Source: Luteolibacter sp.
GTDB lineage: Bacteria; Verrucomicrobiota; Verrucomicrobiia; Verrucomicrobiales; Akkermansiaceae
Length of the DNA stretch: 40,690 nucleotides
Reading direction: 5' to 3'
Assembly: GCA_030696085.1 (NCBI GenBank)
Contig: JAUYNL010000013.1
Location: 1 to 40,690 of the forward strand
Shown here: positions 15,908 through 23,080 of the stretch, in pieces
Numbering within the stretch: the stretch's first letter is position 1
Layout: each line of letters starts with the position of its first letter
Made by a program: the position numbers and the translations under genes
Notes under the pieces: model-generated
The model's input: the letters and a program-made list of their open reading frames with translations, nothing else
What the model was told of the DNA's origin: nothing
Database searches by the model: none

Positions 15908-18388
15908 ATGTCCATCCACCGTCTCATCATTCTCCTCCTGCTTGGCTGGATCACCGCGAGCGCTCAAGAACCCGCCGAGGCTCCACCTGATGTGCCCGCC
16001 GAGGCCCCGCCCGGCGTGCCGGTTCCCGGTGTGGCCCCTGCGCCTGCGGGCGCTCCCGCCGTGAAACCTGCCACCAATCTCGGCGAAACCAAGATCATCG
16101 AGGATATCATCGAGCCGAAACTCAGCGGCAACGCGTTGGCCGGCCTCTATCGGAAATACACCGGCCGCCGCGTCATCGTCTCCACCGCCGCCGCCGCCGC
16201 CGAGTTTTCCTTCGTCCAGGATGCCACCGCACAGGATCCGCTCACCTATGCCGAGGCTGCGGAACTGCTCCGCAAAGCCGCCGTGCTCGAAAACTTCGTC
16301 TTCGTAGAGCACCCGCAGGATGCCAACCTCGACATCCTCACCCTCGCCACCGGCGGTCCCCGGCCCACCAACGTGGACATCAGCGTGTTCAATGAAAACA
16401 CCCCGCTGCCCGATACGGATGTCGTCATCACCTACGTGATGTCCCTCAGCCACATCAAGCCGGACCAGGCGCTCAATATCTTCACCCAGGTCATCGGACA
16501 GTTCGGTGCCTACGGCTCCATCGCCGCCGTGCCCAACGCCTCCGCCGTGGTCATCACCGAAAAGGCATCCCTCATCCGGAGTCTCGTCGATCTCCAGAAA
16601 ACCATCGATGTTCCCGGCTCCGTCCAGTCCACCCGGTTCATCAAGGTGCAATACGCCGATGTCACCGAGATCGCCAGCGTGCTCACCGATCTACTCACCG
16701 CCCAGCAAGGCGCTCAAAGCACCGCTGGCGTCCAGCGCACCAATGTCGGCGAGCCTCCCGGAGCTCCCGGCGGCGCACCAGCCGGATCTTCCTCCGGCGG
16801 TGGTGGCGAGGACACTCCCGTCCAGATCATCCCCGAGCCGCGCACCAACCGCATCTTCGCCATGGGCCGCCCCGTCGATCTGATCTTCGTCGAGGGCCTG
16901 ATCCGCGAATTCGACATTCCCACCAGCGACAAAACCTTCCTGCGCCGCAAACTCCGCTTCCTCACCGTCTCCGAGTTTTTACCCATCGCCGGAGATGCGC
17001 TTACCCGCGCCTTCACCGGCACCGGCGAGGGCGGTTCCGGCGGTGCGAGTGGCGGCACATCCGGTTCCCGCAGCCAAGGGTCCTCCCGTCAGTCCGCCAG
17101 CGGCAACAACCGCGCCAACCAGACCTCCAGCGGCTTCGGCGGCGGCAATCAATCCTCCGGTTTCGGCGGTTCCAGCAGCGGCTTCGGCGGCTCCGGCGGC
17201 GGCTTCGGCGGATCGTCTTCCGGTAGATCCGGCTCTTCTGGCGGCGGCAGCGCCCTCGGCGATTCAAACGTGAGCGCGGCTCCGGAATCCCTGCTCGTCG
17301 GACGCACCCTGCTCGTTGCCGACAACATCACCAACACGGTCGTCGTCCAAGGCCCGCCCTCCGGCCTCGAAATCGTCGAGCGACTGCTCGATCAACTCGA
17401 TGTGAAACCCGATCAGGTCATGATTTCCACGGTCATCGGCCAGCTTTCCCTCACAAATAACAAGGATACCGGTGTGGGCTACCTCTTCCGCGGCGGGGAC
17501 ATCAACGCAGGCGGCGGCGGCGGGCTTCCCATCATCCCGATCCTGGACGAGCTGACTCCTGAAAATCTGAGTGCCCTCGGCTTGTCGTCCTCCGGCCTGC
17601 GTGCCTATGGAACGGTGGGGGATCTCAGCATCTATCTCAAAGCCTTGCAGTCGAAAACCGATTTCCGGGTGCTCTCACGCCCCAGCATTTTCACCTCCAA
17701 CAATCAAAAGGGCACCATTTCCAGTGGTGAGCGCATCGCCATCCCGACCAACAGCAACAACTTCAGCGGCGGTGGATCCAGCACCAACATCGAATACCAA
17801 GATGTCGTCCTCAAACTTGAAGTCATTCCGCTGGTGAACTCGAACAACGAAATCACCATGCAGATCGCCCTGTTGAGCGACGAGCAGAACGGCAGCCAGA
17901 CCATTTCCGGAGCTGGCGGCAATGGTGAGGATCTCGTGGTCCCCCGCATCACCACCCGGGAAATCCTCACCACCGCCACCGTCCCGAACAACAACACCAT
18001 CGTGCTCGGCGGCTTGATTGTTGGTCGAAACGGTGAGGATAAGAGCGGTATCCCGATCCTTAGTGACATTCCCTACCTTGGAAGACTCTTCTCCACCACC
18101 AAGGACAACGATGATCGCTCGGAACTCATGATCTTCATCCAGCCCTCGATCGTGAACAGTGATCGTTCTCTCAGCGACGTCCAGAATGACATGGACAGCC
18201 GTTACAAAATTTCCGGTGACGTCCGCGCCTTCGGCGATGGCCCCGGTGTATTGCCCCCGGTGGATGAAATCCCGCGAGTTGTGGAAAAAGGCAAAGGAGG
18301 CGCAAGCCCCCGCAGTGCCAGCACGGCGCAGCCCGCCGCCACCAACACGGCGGTCAAGCCCTCACTCCGCCCGGCCCACCGCCGCTGA
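15908..18388 (+). CDS. gspD: type II secretion secretin GspD
   Basis: GspD forms the outer-membrane channel. The 826-residue protein has a signal peptide (residues 1-19), a Pro/Ala-rich linker (21-55), N0/N1/N2 domains to about residue 370, then a Gly/Ser-rich insert (about 372-455) containing repeated GFGG and SSGFGGS units. The secretin domain follows to about residue 750. It carries VPRITTREI, the VPNNNTIVLGGLI strand, and the end signature SGIPILSDIPYLGRLF.....RSELMIFI. The last 75 residues are poorly conserved. A Gly/Ser linker in the N3 region occurs in many secretins, but its length and Phe-Gly repeats are unusual. It is the last gene of the operon. Confidence 0.93.
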   Translation: MSIHRLIILLLLGWITASAQEPAEAPPDVPAEAPPGVPVPGVAPAPAGAPAVKPATNLGETKIIEDIIEPKLSGNALAGLYRKYTGRRVIVSTAAAAAEFSFVQDATAQDPLTYAEAAELLRKAAVLENFVFVEHPQDANLDILTLATGGPRPTNVDISVFNENTPLPDTDVVITYVMSLSHIKPDQALNIFTQVIGQFGAYGSIAAVPNASAVVITEKASLIRSLVDLQKTIDVPGSVQSTRFIKVQYADVTEIASVLTDLLTAQQGAQSTAGVQRTNVGEPPGAPGGAPAGSSSGGGGEDTPVQIIPEPRTNRIFAMGRPVDLIFVEGLIREFDIPTSDKTFLRRKLRFLTVSEFLPIAGDALTRAFTGTGEGGSGGASGGTSGSRSQGSSRQSASGNNRANQTSSGFGGGNQSSGFGGSSSGFGGSGGGFGGSSSGRSGSSGGGSALGDSNVSAAPESLLVGRTLLVADNITNTVVVQGPPSGLEIVERLLDQLDVKPDQVMISTVIGQLSLTNNKDTGVGYLFRGGDINAGGGGGLPIIPILDELTPENLSALGLSSSGLRAYGTVGDLSIYLKALQSKTDFRVLSRPSIFTSNNQKGTISSGERIAIPTNSNNFSGGGSSTNIEYQDVVLKLEVIPLVNSNNEITMQIALLSDEQNGSQTISGAGGNGEDLVVPRITTREILTTATVPNNNTIVLGGLIVGRNGEDKSGIPILSDIPYLGRLFSTTKDNDDRSELMIFIQPSIVNSDRSLSDVQNDMDSRYKISGDVRAFGDGPGVLPPVDEIPRVVEKGKGGASPRSASTAQPAATNTAVKPSLRPAHRR

Positions 18389-18419
18389 TCACGGGAAAAT
18401 CCGCTAAAGATTGAACGAC

Positions 18420-18587
18420 ACCCGCTGCCGGGAGTCCAAAAACCATGAAGACCGGGCGCAAGTTCGTGTTTTCATGTAAGGGTGAACAGCAGTTGTCAGC
18501 CTCATAAAACAAGCGGGTAAAACCGCTGGTGTGTGTGAAGTTGCTCAACTTGGCCGCCGGGGTGGGTGCCCCGGCGGCCTCTTTTTT
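18420..18587 (+). ncRNA. possible small RNA or 3' element ending in a terminator
   Basis: Between gspD and the convergent lipoprotein gene, three hairpins follow each other: AGCGGG-TAAA-ACCGCT-like pairing near 18513-18528, AAGTTG-CT-CAACTT at about 18538-18551, and the strong terminator at 18552-18587. Upstream lies a 20-codon frame at 18445-18507 (MKTGRKFVFSC...SAS). The stretch could be a separate small RNA, an mRNA for a micro-peptide, or just the 3' untranslated region of the secretion operon. I do not recognise it as a known RNA family. Confidence 0.3.
18552..18587 (+). terminator. strong intrinsic terminator of the secretion operon
   Basis: GGCCGCCGGGG at 18552-18562 pairs perfectly over 11 bases with CCCCGGCGGCC at 18569-18579 around the loop TGGGTG, followed by TCTTTTTT. 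It ends the plus-strand transcript 164 bases after the gspD stop and touches the last codon of the convergent gene. Confidence 0.88.
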
Positions 18588-19428
18588 AGAGAGGATGCAG
18601 CGGTCTCGCGTAGGTGGCGCAGCGATTGTGCCAGCCCTCTTCCCAGCGTTTTTCCCCACGGGCCGGCGGCGAATTGGCGATGCGGCGCGAAAGCACGCGT
18701 TTGGCGGCCGCGCCGAACTCGCTGGCTGCGGAAGCACCCGCGGGGACATCCTTCATCTCTCCCAGAACTTGCAGCAATCCCCAGCCGCGCCCTTGATAGC
18801 GCTCCGAGACCTGGGTGCCATCGCCCTTGAAGTTCACATAATCGATCAAGGCATAAGTCCCCTGTGGCGTGGTCCCGACTTTCCGGTGGTTCGCCTCGAT
18901 CCGCGCCTTCTCGGAGCGTGGCGCGGCGTCCAGGATTTTCGGCAGCGCCGCCTGCGAGCGGGCGATGATGAAATCCGTCTGCAAGGCCACGTTTCCCGCC
19001 AGCCACTTGCGCAGCGCCGTCAATCGCGGCCCGTTGAAATCCTTCTGGAATTCCGCCTTGCTGCGCCACGGGCTATGACGTTCCAGCGCCACCTCCGGCG
19101 GGTTCGCTCCCCATTTTTTCGCGAACGCGGCAAACTGCGGCCAACTCTCTTCGAAGCGCCCTTTGAATCCCGCCGGATACCAGATGAAGTGGCCGATGCC
19201 CAATGATGGAAACTCCTCGCCCGCATTCCAAGTGGTGAGGCCATTCACACTGCCCGCGCACTCGTTCTGCCAGATTTTCCGGCCAATCGCCGCCTTCTGC
19301 GAGGCATTCAGGGAGCCGGTCCGCGCCACCACCGGCCCACACGCAGCCACCAGAACCATCATTCCAATACCCACGAGACCAACGGCTTGCATGGCGGAAT
19401 GATACCGAGGGCCAAGCTGCAGATTCAA
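18586..19428 (-). CDS. putative lipoprotein with lysozyme-like GIGH motif
   Basis: The 280-residue protein has an N-terminal hydrophobic stretch ending in a lipobox (LVAAC, Cys near residue 30), so it is probably a lipoprotein. Its best-conserved part reads IWQNECAGS, then LTTWNAGEEFPSLGIGHFIW at about residues 51-83. A glutamate some 25 residues before a GIGH motif recalls phage-type lysozymes, where a catalytic Glu precedes TIGIGH. I have seen this NE..LT.WN.GE.F.SLGIGHF pattern in other bacterial proteins of unknown role. A peptidoglycan-cleaving role is therefore an inference only. The long start at 19428 gives a signal sequence with a basic residue; an ATG at 19392 is an alternative. It is convergent with the secretion operon. 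Confidence 0.7.
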   Translation of the reverse strand: MNLQLGPRYHSAMQAVGLVGIGMMVLVAACGPVVARTGSLNASQKAAIGRKIWQNECAGSVNGLTTWNAGEEFPSLGIGHFIWYPAGFKGRFEESWPQFAAFAKKWGANPPEVALERHSPWRSKAEFQKDFNGPRLTALRKWLAGNVALQTDFIIARSQAALPKILDAAPRSEKARIEANHRKVGTTPQGTYALIDYVNFKGDGTQVSERYQGRGWGLLQVLGEMKDVPAGASAASEFGAAAKRVLSRRIANSPPARGEKRWEEGWHNRCATYARPLHPL

Positions 19429-19470
19429 GCACGATGTGTGTCACACGCTTGCCCGGGATGCCACCAGTCG

Positions 19471-20532
19471 CTATGCGGGCGCTTCCGTGTCCTCGTGCTT
19501 TTCCAAGGGTGCGACAAAGGACGGCAGCGGCCGGACCAGATTGTTGGGCAGGGGAAACACACGCTCGAAGATGTTGGGCGCGATTTCCTGGGTCTGGGTG
19601 TAGGCGTCGCGGATCATTTCGAGTTTGGCGTCCATGTTGTCGATGTAGTGGAGAGCGAAGGCCTCGGGCGTGCGCGGCAGCACGGGCGAGCCGTACTCAT
19701 GCTCGCCATGGTGGCTGCCGATGAGGTGGAGCAGGTGCAGGCGGGTGTCCTCGGTGGCGGGCGCGAGCATGTTCCAGGTGGCGGCCTCCGGTAGTTCCGT
19801 TAGTTCGCGCCAGAGTTTGTTCACCAGCTCGATGCCTAGCGGGATGTGGCCCATCATCTCGCCGTGGATGCTCAGGATTTGCGTGAAGCCATACTCCGGG
19901 TAGGAGTTTTCCCATAACTTCCCGCTGTCGTGAAACAGTATGCCGGCGATCATCAGGTCGCGGTTGAGTTCCGGATAGACCGGGCCCAGCGCATTCGCGC
20001 TGCGCATCATCTGGGCGCAGTGTTCGACCAAGCCTCCGCGGCGGGCGTGGTGGTTGCGTTTCGCGGCGGCGGTGCGCCGGAAGCGGTCGCCAAGTTGCTT
20101 GAAAAAGTGCTCGCAGAGCGCGTGCAGGCGCGGATCGGCGATGGAGGCGCAGAGTTGCCGAATTTCCGCGTAGTCGCGGTCCTGCTTTTCGCGGATGGCG
20201 GGATCACCGGCGAAGAAGTCGCCCAGCGCCTGCTCGTCGGGCTGATGAAATTCGAGATCCCGGCCCTCGATGCCGTAGGAGTTTTGCGTCCATTTGCCCT
20301 CGATGCGGAAAACCTGGCCTGCCGGGAGGGTGTCGGATTGTTGATAGATCGGCGAGTCCGACCAGATTTTGAGCGGGAAATGCCCGGTGGCGTCGGCGAA
20401 GACGAGTTCGAGGTAGGGTTTCCCGGTTTTGGTGCTGCGGGTGGAGCGCGATTGGAGTTGCGCGTGAATGGCGGCGAGCAGGGGTTTTTCCCCGGCTTGT
20501 TCCCTGAGGGCGGCGATGGTGATGGGACTCAT
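19471..20532 (-). CDS. YhaM-like 3'-5' exoribonuclease, OB fold plus HD domain
   Basis: Residues about 10-100 form an OB-type nucleic-acid-binding fold (STKTGKPYLELVFADATGHF, KIWSDSP), and residues about 150-320 form an HD phosphohydrolase domain. The HD domain shows GGLVEHCAQMM (near 170), LFHDSGKLWE (near 200), a GHIPLG helix, the HLIGSHHGEHEYGSP segment, and ALHYIDNMDAKLEMI. This is the architecture of YhaM of Firmicutes, which trims RNA or single-stranded DNA from the 3' end in the cytoplasm. The ATG at 20532 (MSPITIAALREQ) was chosen because the open frame upstream runs across the divergent gene. The product has 353 residues, close to the family length. Confidence 0.82.
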   Translation of the reverse strand: MSPITIAALREQAGEKPLLAAIHAQLQSRSTRSTKTGKPYLELVFADATGHFPLKIWSDSPIYQQSDTLPAGQVFRIEGKWTQNSYGIEGRDLEFHQPDEQALGDFFAGDPAIREKQDRDYAEIRQLCASIADPRLHALCEHFFKQLGDRFRRTAAAKRNHHARRGGLVEHCAQMMRSANALGPVYPELNRDLMIAGILFHDSGKLWENSYPEYGFTQILSIHGEMMGHIPLGIELVNKLWRELTELPEAATWNMLAPATEDTRLHLLHLIGSHHGEHEYGSPVLPRTPEAFALHYIDNMDAKLEMIRDAYTQTQEIAPNIFERVFPLPNNLVRPLPSFVAPLEKHEDTEAPA

Positions 20533-20642
20533 CGGGCGCACTCTAAAATCGCAATCCCCGCATACGAAATCAAAATTGCGGATTTGTGGCCAATGGTTGC
20601 CGGCCTTGCATCGATCGCGCGGAAGCTTTAGGCAACGGAGCG

Positions 20643-21281
20643 ATGAATGACGCGCCGCCAAAACCCCAGAGACATCCTTCATGGTCCCGCACGCTGGTGC
20701 GCGTGCTGCTGATCTGCGCGGGCAGCGTGGCCATCCTGCTGCCGGCCTGGCTGCCAAACAGGCCCTCGGTGCCCATCGGGCGCGGAACCGTGGAGTTGTT
20801 GCAGGCGTTTCTGCTTTTGGGAGCGGCGGCGGTGACGCTGGGCGCCTCACCGCATGCGGGAGCCTACCGGCCGATCTGCCGGGTTCTGTCGCTGGGTCTG
20901 ATCGCGGCCTTTGTGGGTGAGATCGAGGATTTCATCTCGGACATTCTCCAGTGGCCTTTTCCGGAAGCCTGGGTGATCGGGGTGATCCTGTTCCTTGCGC
21001 TGGCCACGACCTTCAAGCACCGGCGGGTGATGTTTCATTTCATCGCCACCCTCGGCCACCATGCGGGATCGGGTCTGATCGCCGCCGCTCTGCTCATCAT
21101 TTATGTTTTCAACCGGGTGATCGGCAGCGCGGCCTTCTGGAAAGCCTCTTTGGGTGAGGCGTTCTCGCCGGAGATTCCAAAAATCTGCAAGAGTTATCTC
21201 GAACTGCTCGCATGTTATCTCATCTTCATCGGGGCGCTGGGGCTTTCGATCACGCTGGCCCGCCGCAGGGAACCCTCCTGA
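20643..21281 (+). CDS. multi-span membrane protein of unknown function
   Basis: The 212-residue protein has about six predicted membrane helices (for example VRVLLICAGSVAILLPAWL, LLQAFLLLGAAAVTLGA, VIGVILFLALATTF, IAAALLIIYVFNRVIG and a last one near 185-205). Conserved-looking polar patches are GEIEDFISDILQWPFPEA between helices 3 and 4, and KHRRVMFHF after helix 4. I do not recognise the family. The start at 20643 follows a GGAG sequence at proper distance, better than the frame start at 20586. trmL follows after 9 bp, so the two are probably one transcript. Confidence 0.7.
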   Translation: MNDAPPKPQRHPSWSRTLVRVLLICAGSVAILLPAWLPNRPSVPIGRGTVELLQAFLLLGAAAVTLGASPHAGAYRPICRVLSLGLIAAFVGEIEDFISDILQWPFPEAWVIGVILFLALATTFKHRRVMFHFIATLGHHAGSGLIAAALLIIYVFNRVIGSAAFWKASLGEAFSPEIPKICKSYLELLACYLIFIGALGLSITLARRREPS

Positions 21282-21290
21282 ATCCCGGCC

Positions 21291-21752
21291 ATGTTCCACA
21301 TCGTTCTGCTAGAGCCGGAGATCCCGCACAATGCCGGCGCAGCGGGCCGTCTGGCACTTGCCACGGGTTCCACCCTGCATCTCATCGAGCCGCTCGGTTT
21401 TTCGCTCGATGACAAACATGTGCGCCGAACCGGCCTCGATTACTGGCACGATGTGAAACTGAGCGTCTGGAAATCCCTGCCGGACTTGCAGGCCGCCGCG
21501 GATCCCGCCGCCGGATTCTGGTTCCTGAGCACCAAGGCAAGCACCACACCATGGGCGGCGCGCTTCCAGGCGGGCGACTACCTCGTTTTCGGCCGTGAAA
21601 CCAAGGGCCTGCCCGAGGAAATCGTCCGCAAGGCCGGTGATCACGCCCTGCGCATCCCCATGGAGCCCGGCGGCACCCGCAGCCTGAATCTCTCCACCGC
21701 CGTGGCCATCGTGCTTTACGAGGCGGTCCGCCAGCAGAATCCGGGTTGGTAG
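21291..21752 (+). CDS. trmL: tRNA (cytidine(34)-2'-O)-methyltransferase
   Basis: TrmL methylates the ribose of the wobble base 34 in certain leucine tRNAs, using S-adenosylmethionine. The 153-residue protein is a minimal SPOUT (trefoil-knot) methyltransferase close to the E. coli length. It shows EPEIPHNAGAAGRLA at the start, LVFGRETKGLPEE in motif 2 and RSLNLSTAVAIVLYE in motif 3, the AdoMet-binding knot. It lies 9 bp behind the membrane-protein gene. Confidence 0.93.
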   Translation: MFHIVLLEPEIPHNAGAAGRLALATGSTLHLIEPLGFSLDDKHVRRTGLDYWHDVKLSVWKSLPDLQAAADPAAGFWFLSTKASTTPWAARFQAGDYLVFGRETKGLPEEIVRKAGDHALRIPMEPGGTRSLNLSTAVAIVLYEAVRQQNPGW

Positions 21753-21982
21753 CAGGCACGGCACGGAGGTGAAATTTTTTCTTGTTCCGCATTGCCTCCA
21801 TTTTTCCGATGCTTCTCTTTTTCCTGTTGTGCGGGATCTCCGCATCCGGCGTGGAGCATGGGCGGCGGGAAGGGAAAATTTCACGAAACAGGCGAGAAAT
21901 GGCTTTACAAGCAGGGTCTGGTGGCTAGCTTTCGCGCCCCGGTTGGCACGCGCGATCGGTTCCACTCACACCATTTCCAGTC

Positions 21983-22144
21983 ATGAAAGTTCTTTCTTCC
22001 CTCGCCTCCGCCAAGCGCCGCCACGCTGATTGTCAGATTGTGAAGCGCAAGGGCACGGTTTACGTGATCTGCAAATCGAACCCGAAGTTCAAGGCCCGCC
22101 AAGGAGCGACCGTCGGCACCCGGCTCTCGAAAAAGGGCCTCTGA
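21983..22144 (+). CDS. rpmJ: 50S ribosomal protein bL36, zinc-free (C-) type with short extension
   Basis: This 53-residue protein starts [18 protein letters not shown] and continues with [22 protein letters not shown], the pattern of bL36 of the YkgO/RpmJ-2 type. Only two cysteines (17 and 30) remain of the zinc-binding set, and the usual histidine is absent, so it should not bind zinc. Twelve residues beyond the canonical QG end ([12 protein letters not shown]) are extra. It stands alone, 230 bp after trmL, not inside a ribosomal protein operon, and is followed by a strong terminator. I see no clear Zur site upstream. Confidence 0.93.
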   Translation: MKVLSSLASAKRRHADCQIVKRKGTVYVICKSNPKFKARQGATVGTRLSKKGL

Positions 22145-22175
22145 GTCCAGCCCTTGCGGTGGTCTCCATCTTTCG

Positions 22176-22200
22176 AAAAGCGGCCTGCGGGCCGCTTTTT
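22176..22200. terminator. bidirectional terminator between rpmJ and rsmI
   Basis: AGCGGCC at 22179-22185 pairs with GGCCGCT at 22190-22196 around TGCG, flanked by AAAA on the left and a T-run (TTTTTT, running to 22201) on the right. The hairpin therefore works for the plus-strand rpmJ transcript and, less strongly, for the convergent rsmI transcript, whose stop is at 22206. Confidence 0.88.
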
Positions 22201-22205
22201 TCGTG

Positions 22206-22889
22206 TCAGGCGGCGGCATGCACCAGCAGCACGATTTCGCCCTTCGGCGGATGGGCCTGGAAATGCGCGAGCAGTTCCGCAGAGCTGCCTCGGTGATAGG
22301 TTTCGAACTTCTTGGTCAACTCGCGGGCGACGCAGACGCGCGCCGCAGGATTGATCTCCACCAGGATCTCCAGCGTGGAGAGCAGGCGGTGCGGGGACTC
22401 GAAGAAAATCCCGGTTTCGCCGGACTCCAGCGCGGCGGCCAGGGCGCTGCGGCGCTTGCCGGATTTCACCGAGAGGAAGCCGCCGAAACGGAAGGCATGG
22501 CATGGGAAGCCGGATCCGATCAGCGCGGTGATCACGGCGGATGGGCCGGGCAGGACTTCCACCGGCGTGCCCGATTCGATGCAGGCCTGGACCAGGCGAT
22601 AGCCGGGATCCGAGATGCCGGGCATGCCCGCATCGCTGATCAGCGCGATGGTTTCTCCGGCGCGGGCGGCTGCGGCGAGTTCCGGCGCGCGACGGGCCTC
22701 GTTGTGTTCGTGTAGCGCCACCAGCGGCTTGCCGGAGATCCCGTGATGTGCCAGCAGCGGCCCGGAATGCCGCGTGTCCTCGCAGGCGATGCGATCGGCG
22801 TTTTTCAATACCTCCAGCGCCCGCAAGGTGATGTCGGACAGGTTGCCGATGGGCGTGGGGACGAGGATGACGCGACCGGTGGTTTCCAT
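22206..22889 (-). CDS. rsmI: 16S rRNA (cytidine(1402)-2'-O)-methyltransferase
   Basis: RsmI methylates the ribose of C1402 in the decoding centre of 16S rRNA. The 227-residue protein has the tetrapyrrole-methylase-like fold with VPTPIGNLSDITLRAL at the N-terminus, ACEDTRHSGPLL, LISDAGMPGISDPGYRLV, VEVLPGPSAVITAL and VARELTKKFETYHRGS. E. coli RsmI is about 286 residues; the C-terminal part is shorter here, as in many non-proteobacterial homologues. It lies 32 bp downstream of tRNA-Gln on the same strand and may share its transcript. Confidence 0.94.
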   Translation of the reverse strand: METTGRVILVPTPIGNLSDITLRALEVLKNADRIACEDTRHSGPLLAHHGISGKPLVALHEHNEARRAPELAAAARAGETIALISDAGMPGISDPGYRLVQACIESGTPVEVLPGPSAVITALIGSGFPCHAFRFGGFLSVKSGKRRSALAAALESGETGIFFESPHRLLSTLEILVEINPAARVCVARELTKKFETYHRGSSAELLAHFQAHPPKGEIVLLVHAAA

Positions 22890-22920
22890 GGGGCGGGGGA
22901 CGGCGCGAAGTCTCTGAAAA

Positions 22921-22993
22921 GTAGCCTCACTAGGATTCGAACCTAGAATAACGGAATCAAAATCCGGGGTGTTACCATTACACTATGAGGCTA
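22921..22993 (-). tRNA. tRNA-Gln, anticodon TTG
   Basis: On the minus strand a cloverleaf can be drawn: acceptor TAGCCTC with GAGGCTA (seven pairs), a short D arm (GTG/CAC, loop with GG), anticodon stem and loop TTTTGAT giving TTG, and T arm CTAGG-TTCGAAT-CCTAG. The U1-A72 pair is typical of bacterial glutamine tRNA. Two oddities: the discriminator base reads C, and pair 27-43 is a C-T mismatch. The CCA end is not encoded. Confidence 0.95.
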
Positions 22994-23080
22994 TTGCGGG
23001 GCTCCCGGCCCTTCGGCGGGCGGAACGTAAACCGACTGCCAACGCTTTGGCAACAGGGAAAATTGCTGCGGAAATTTCGC

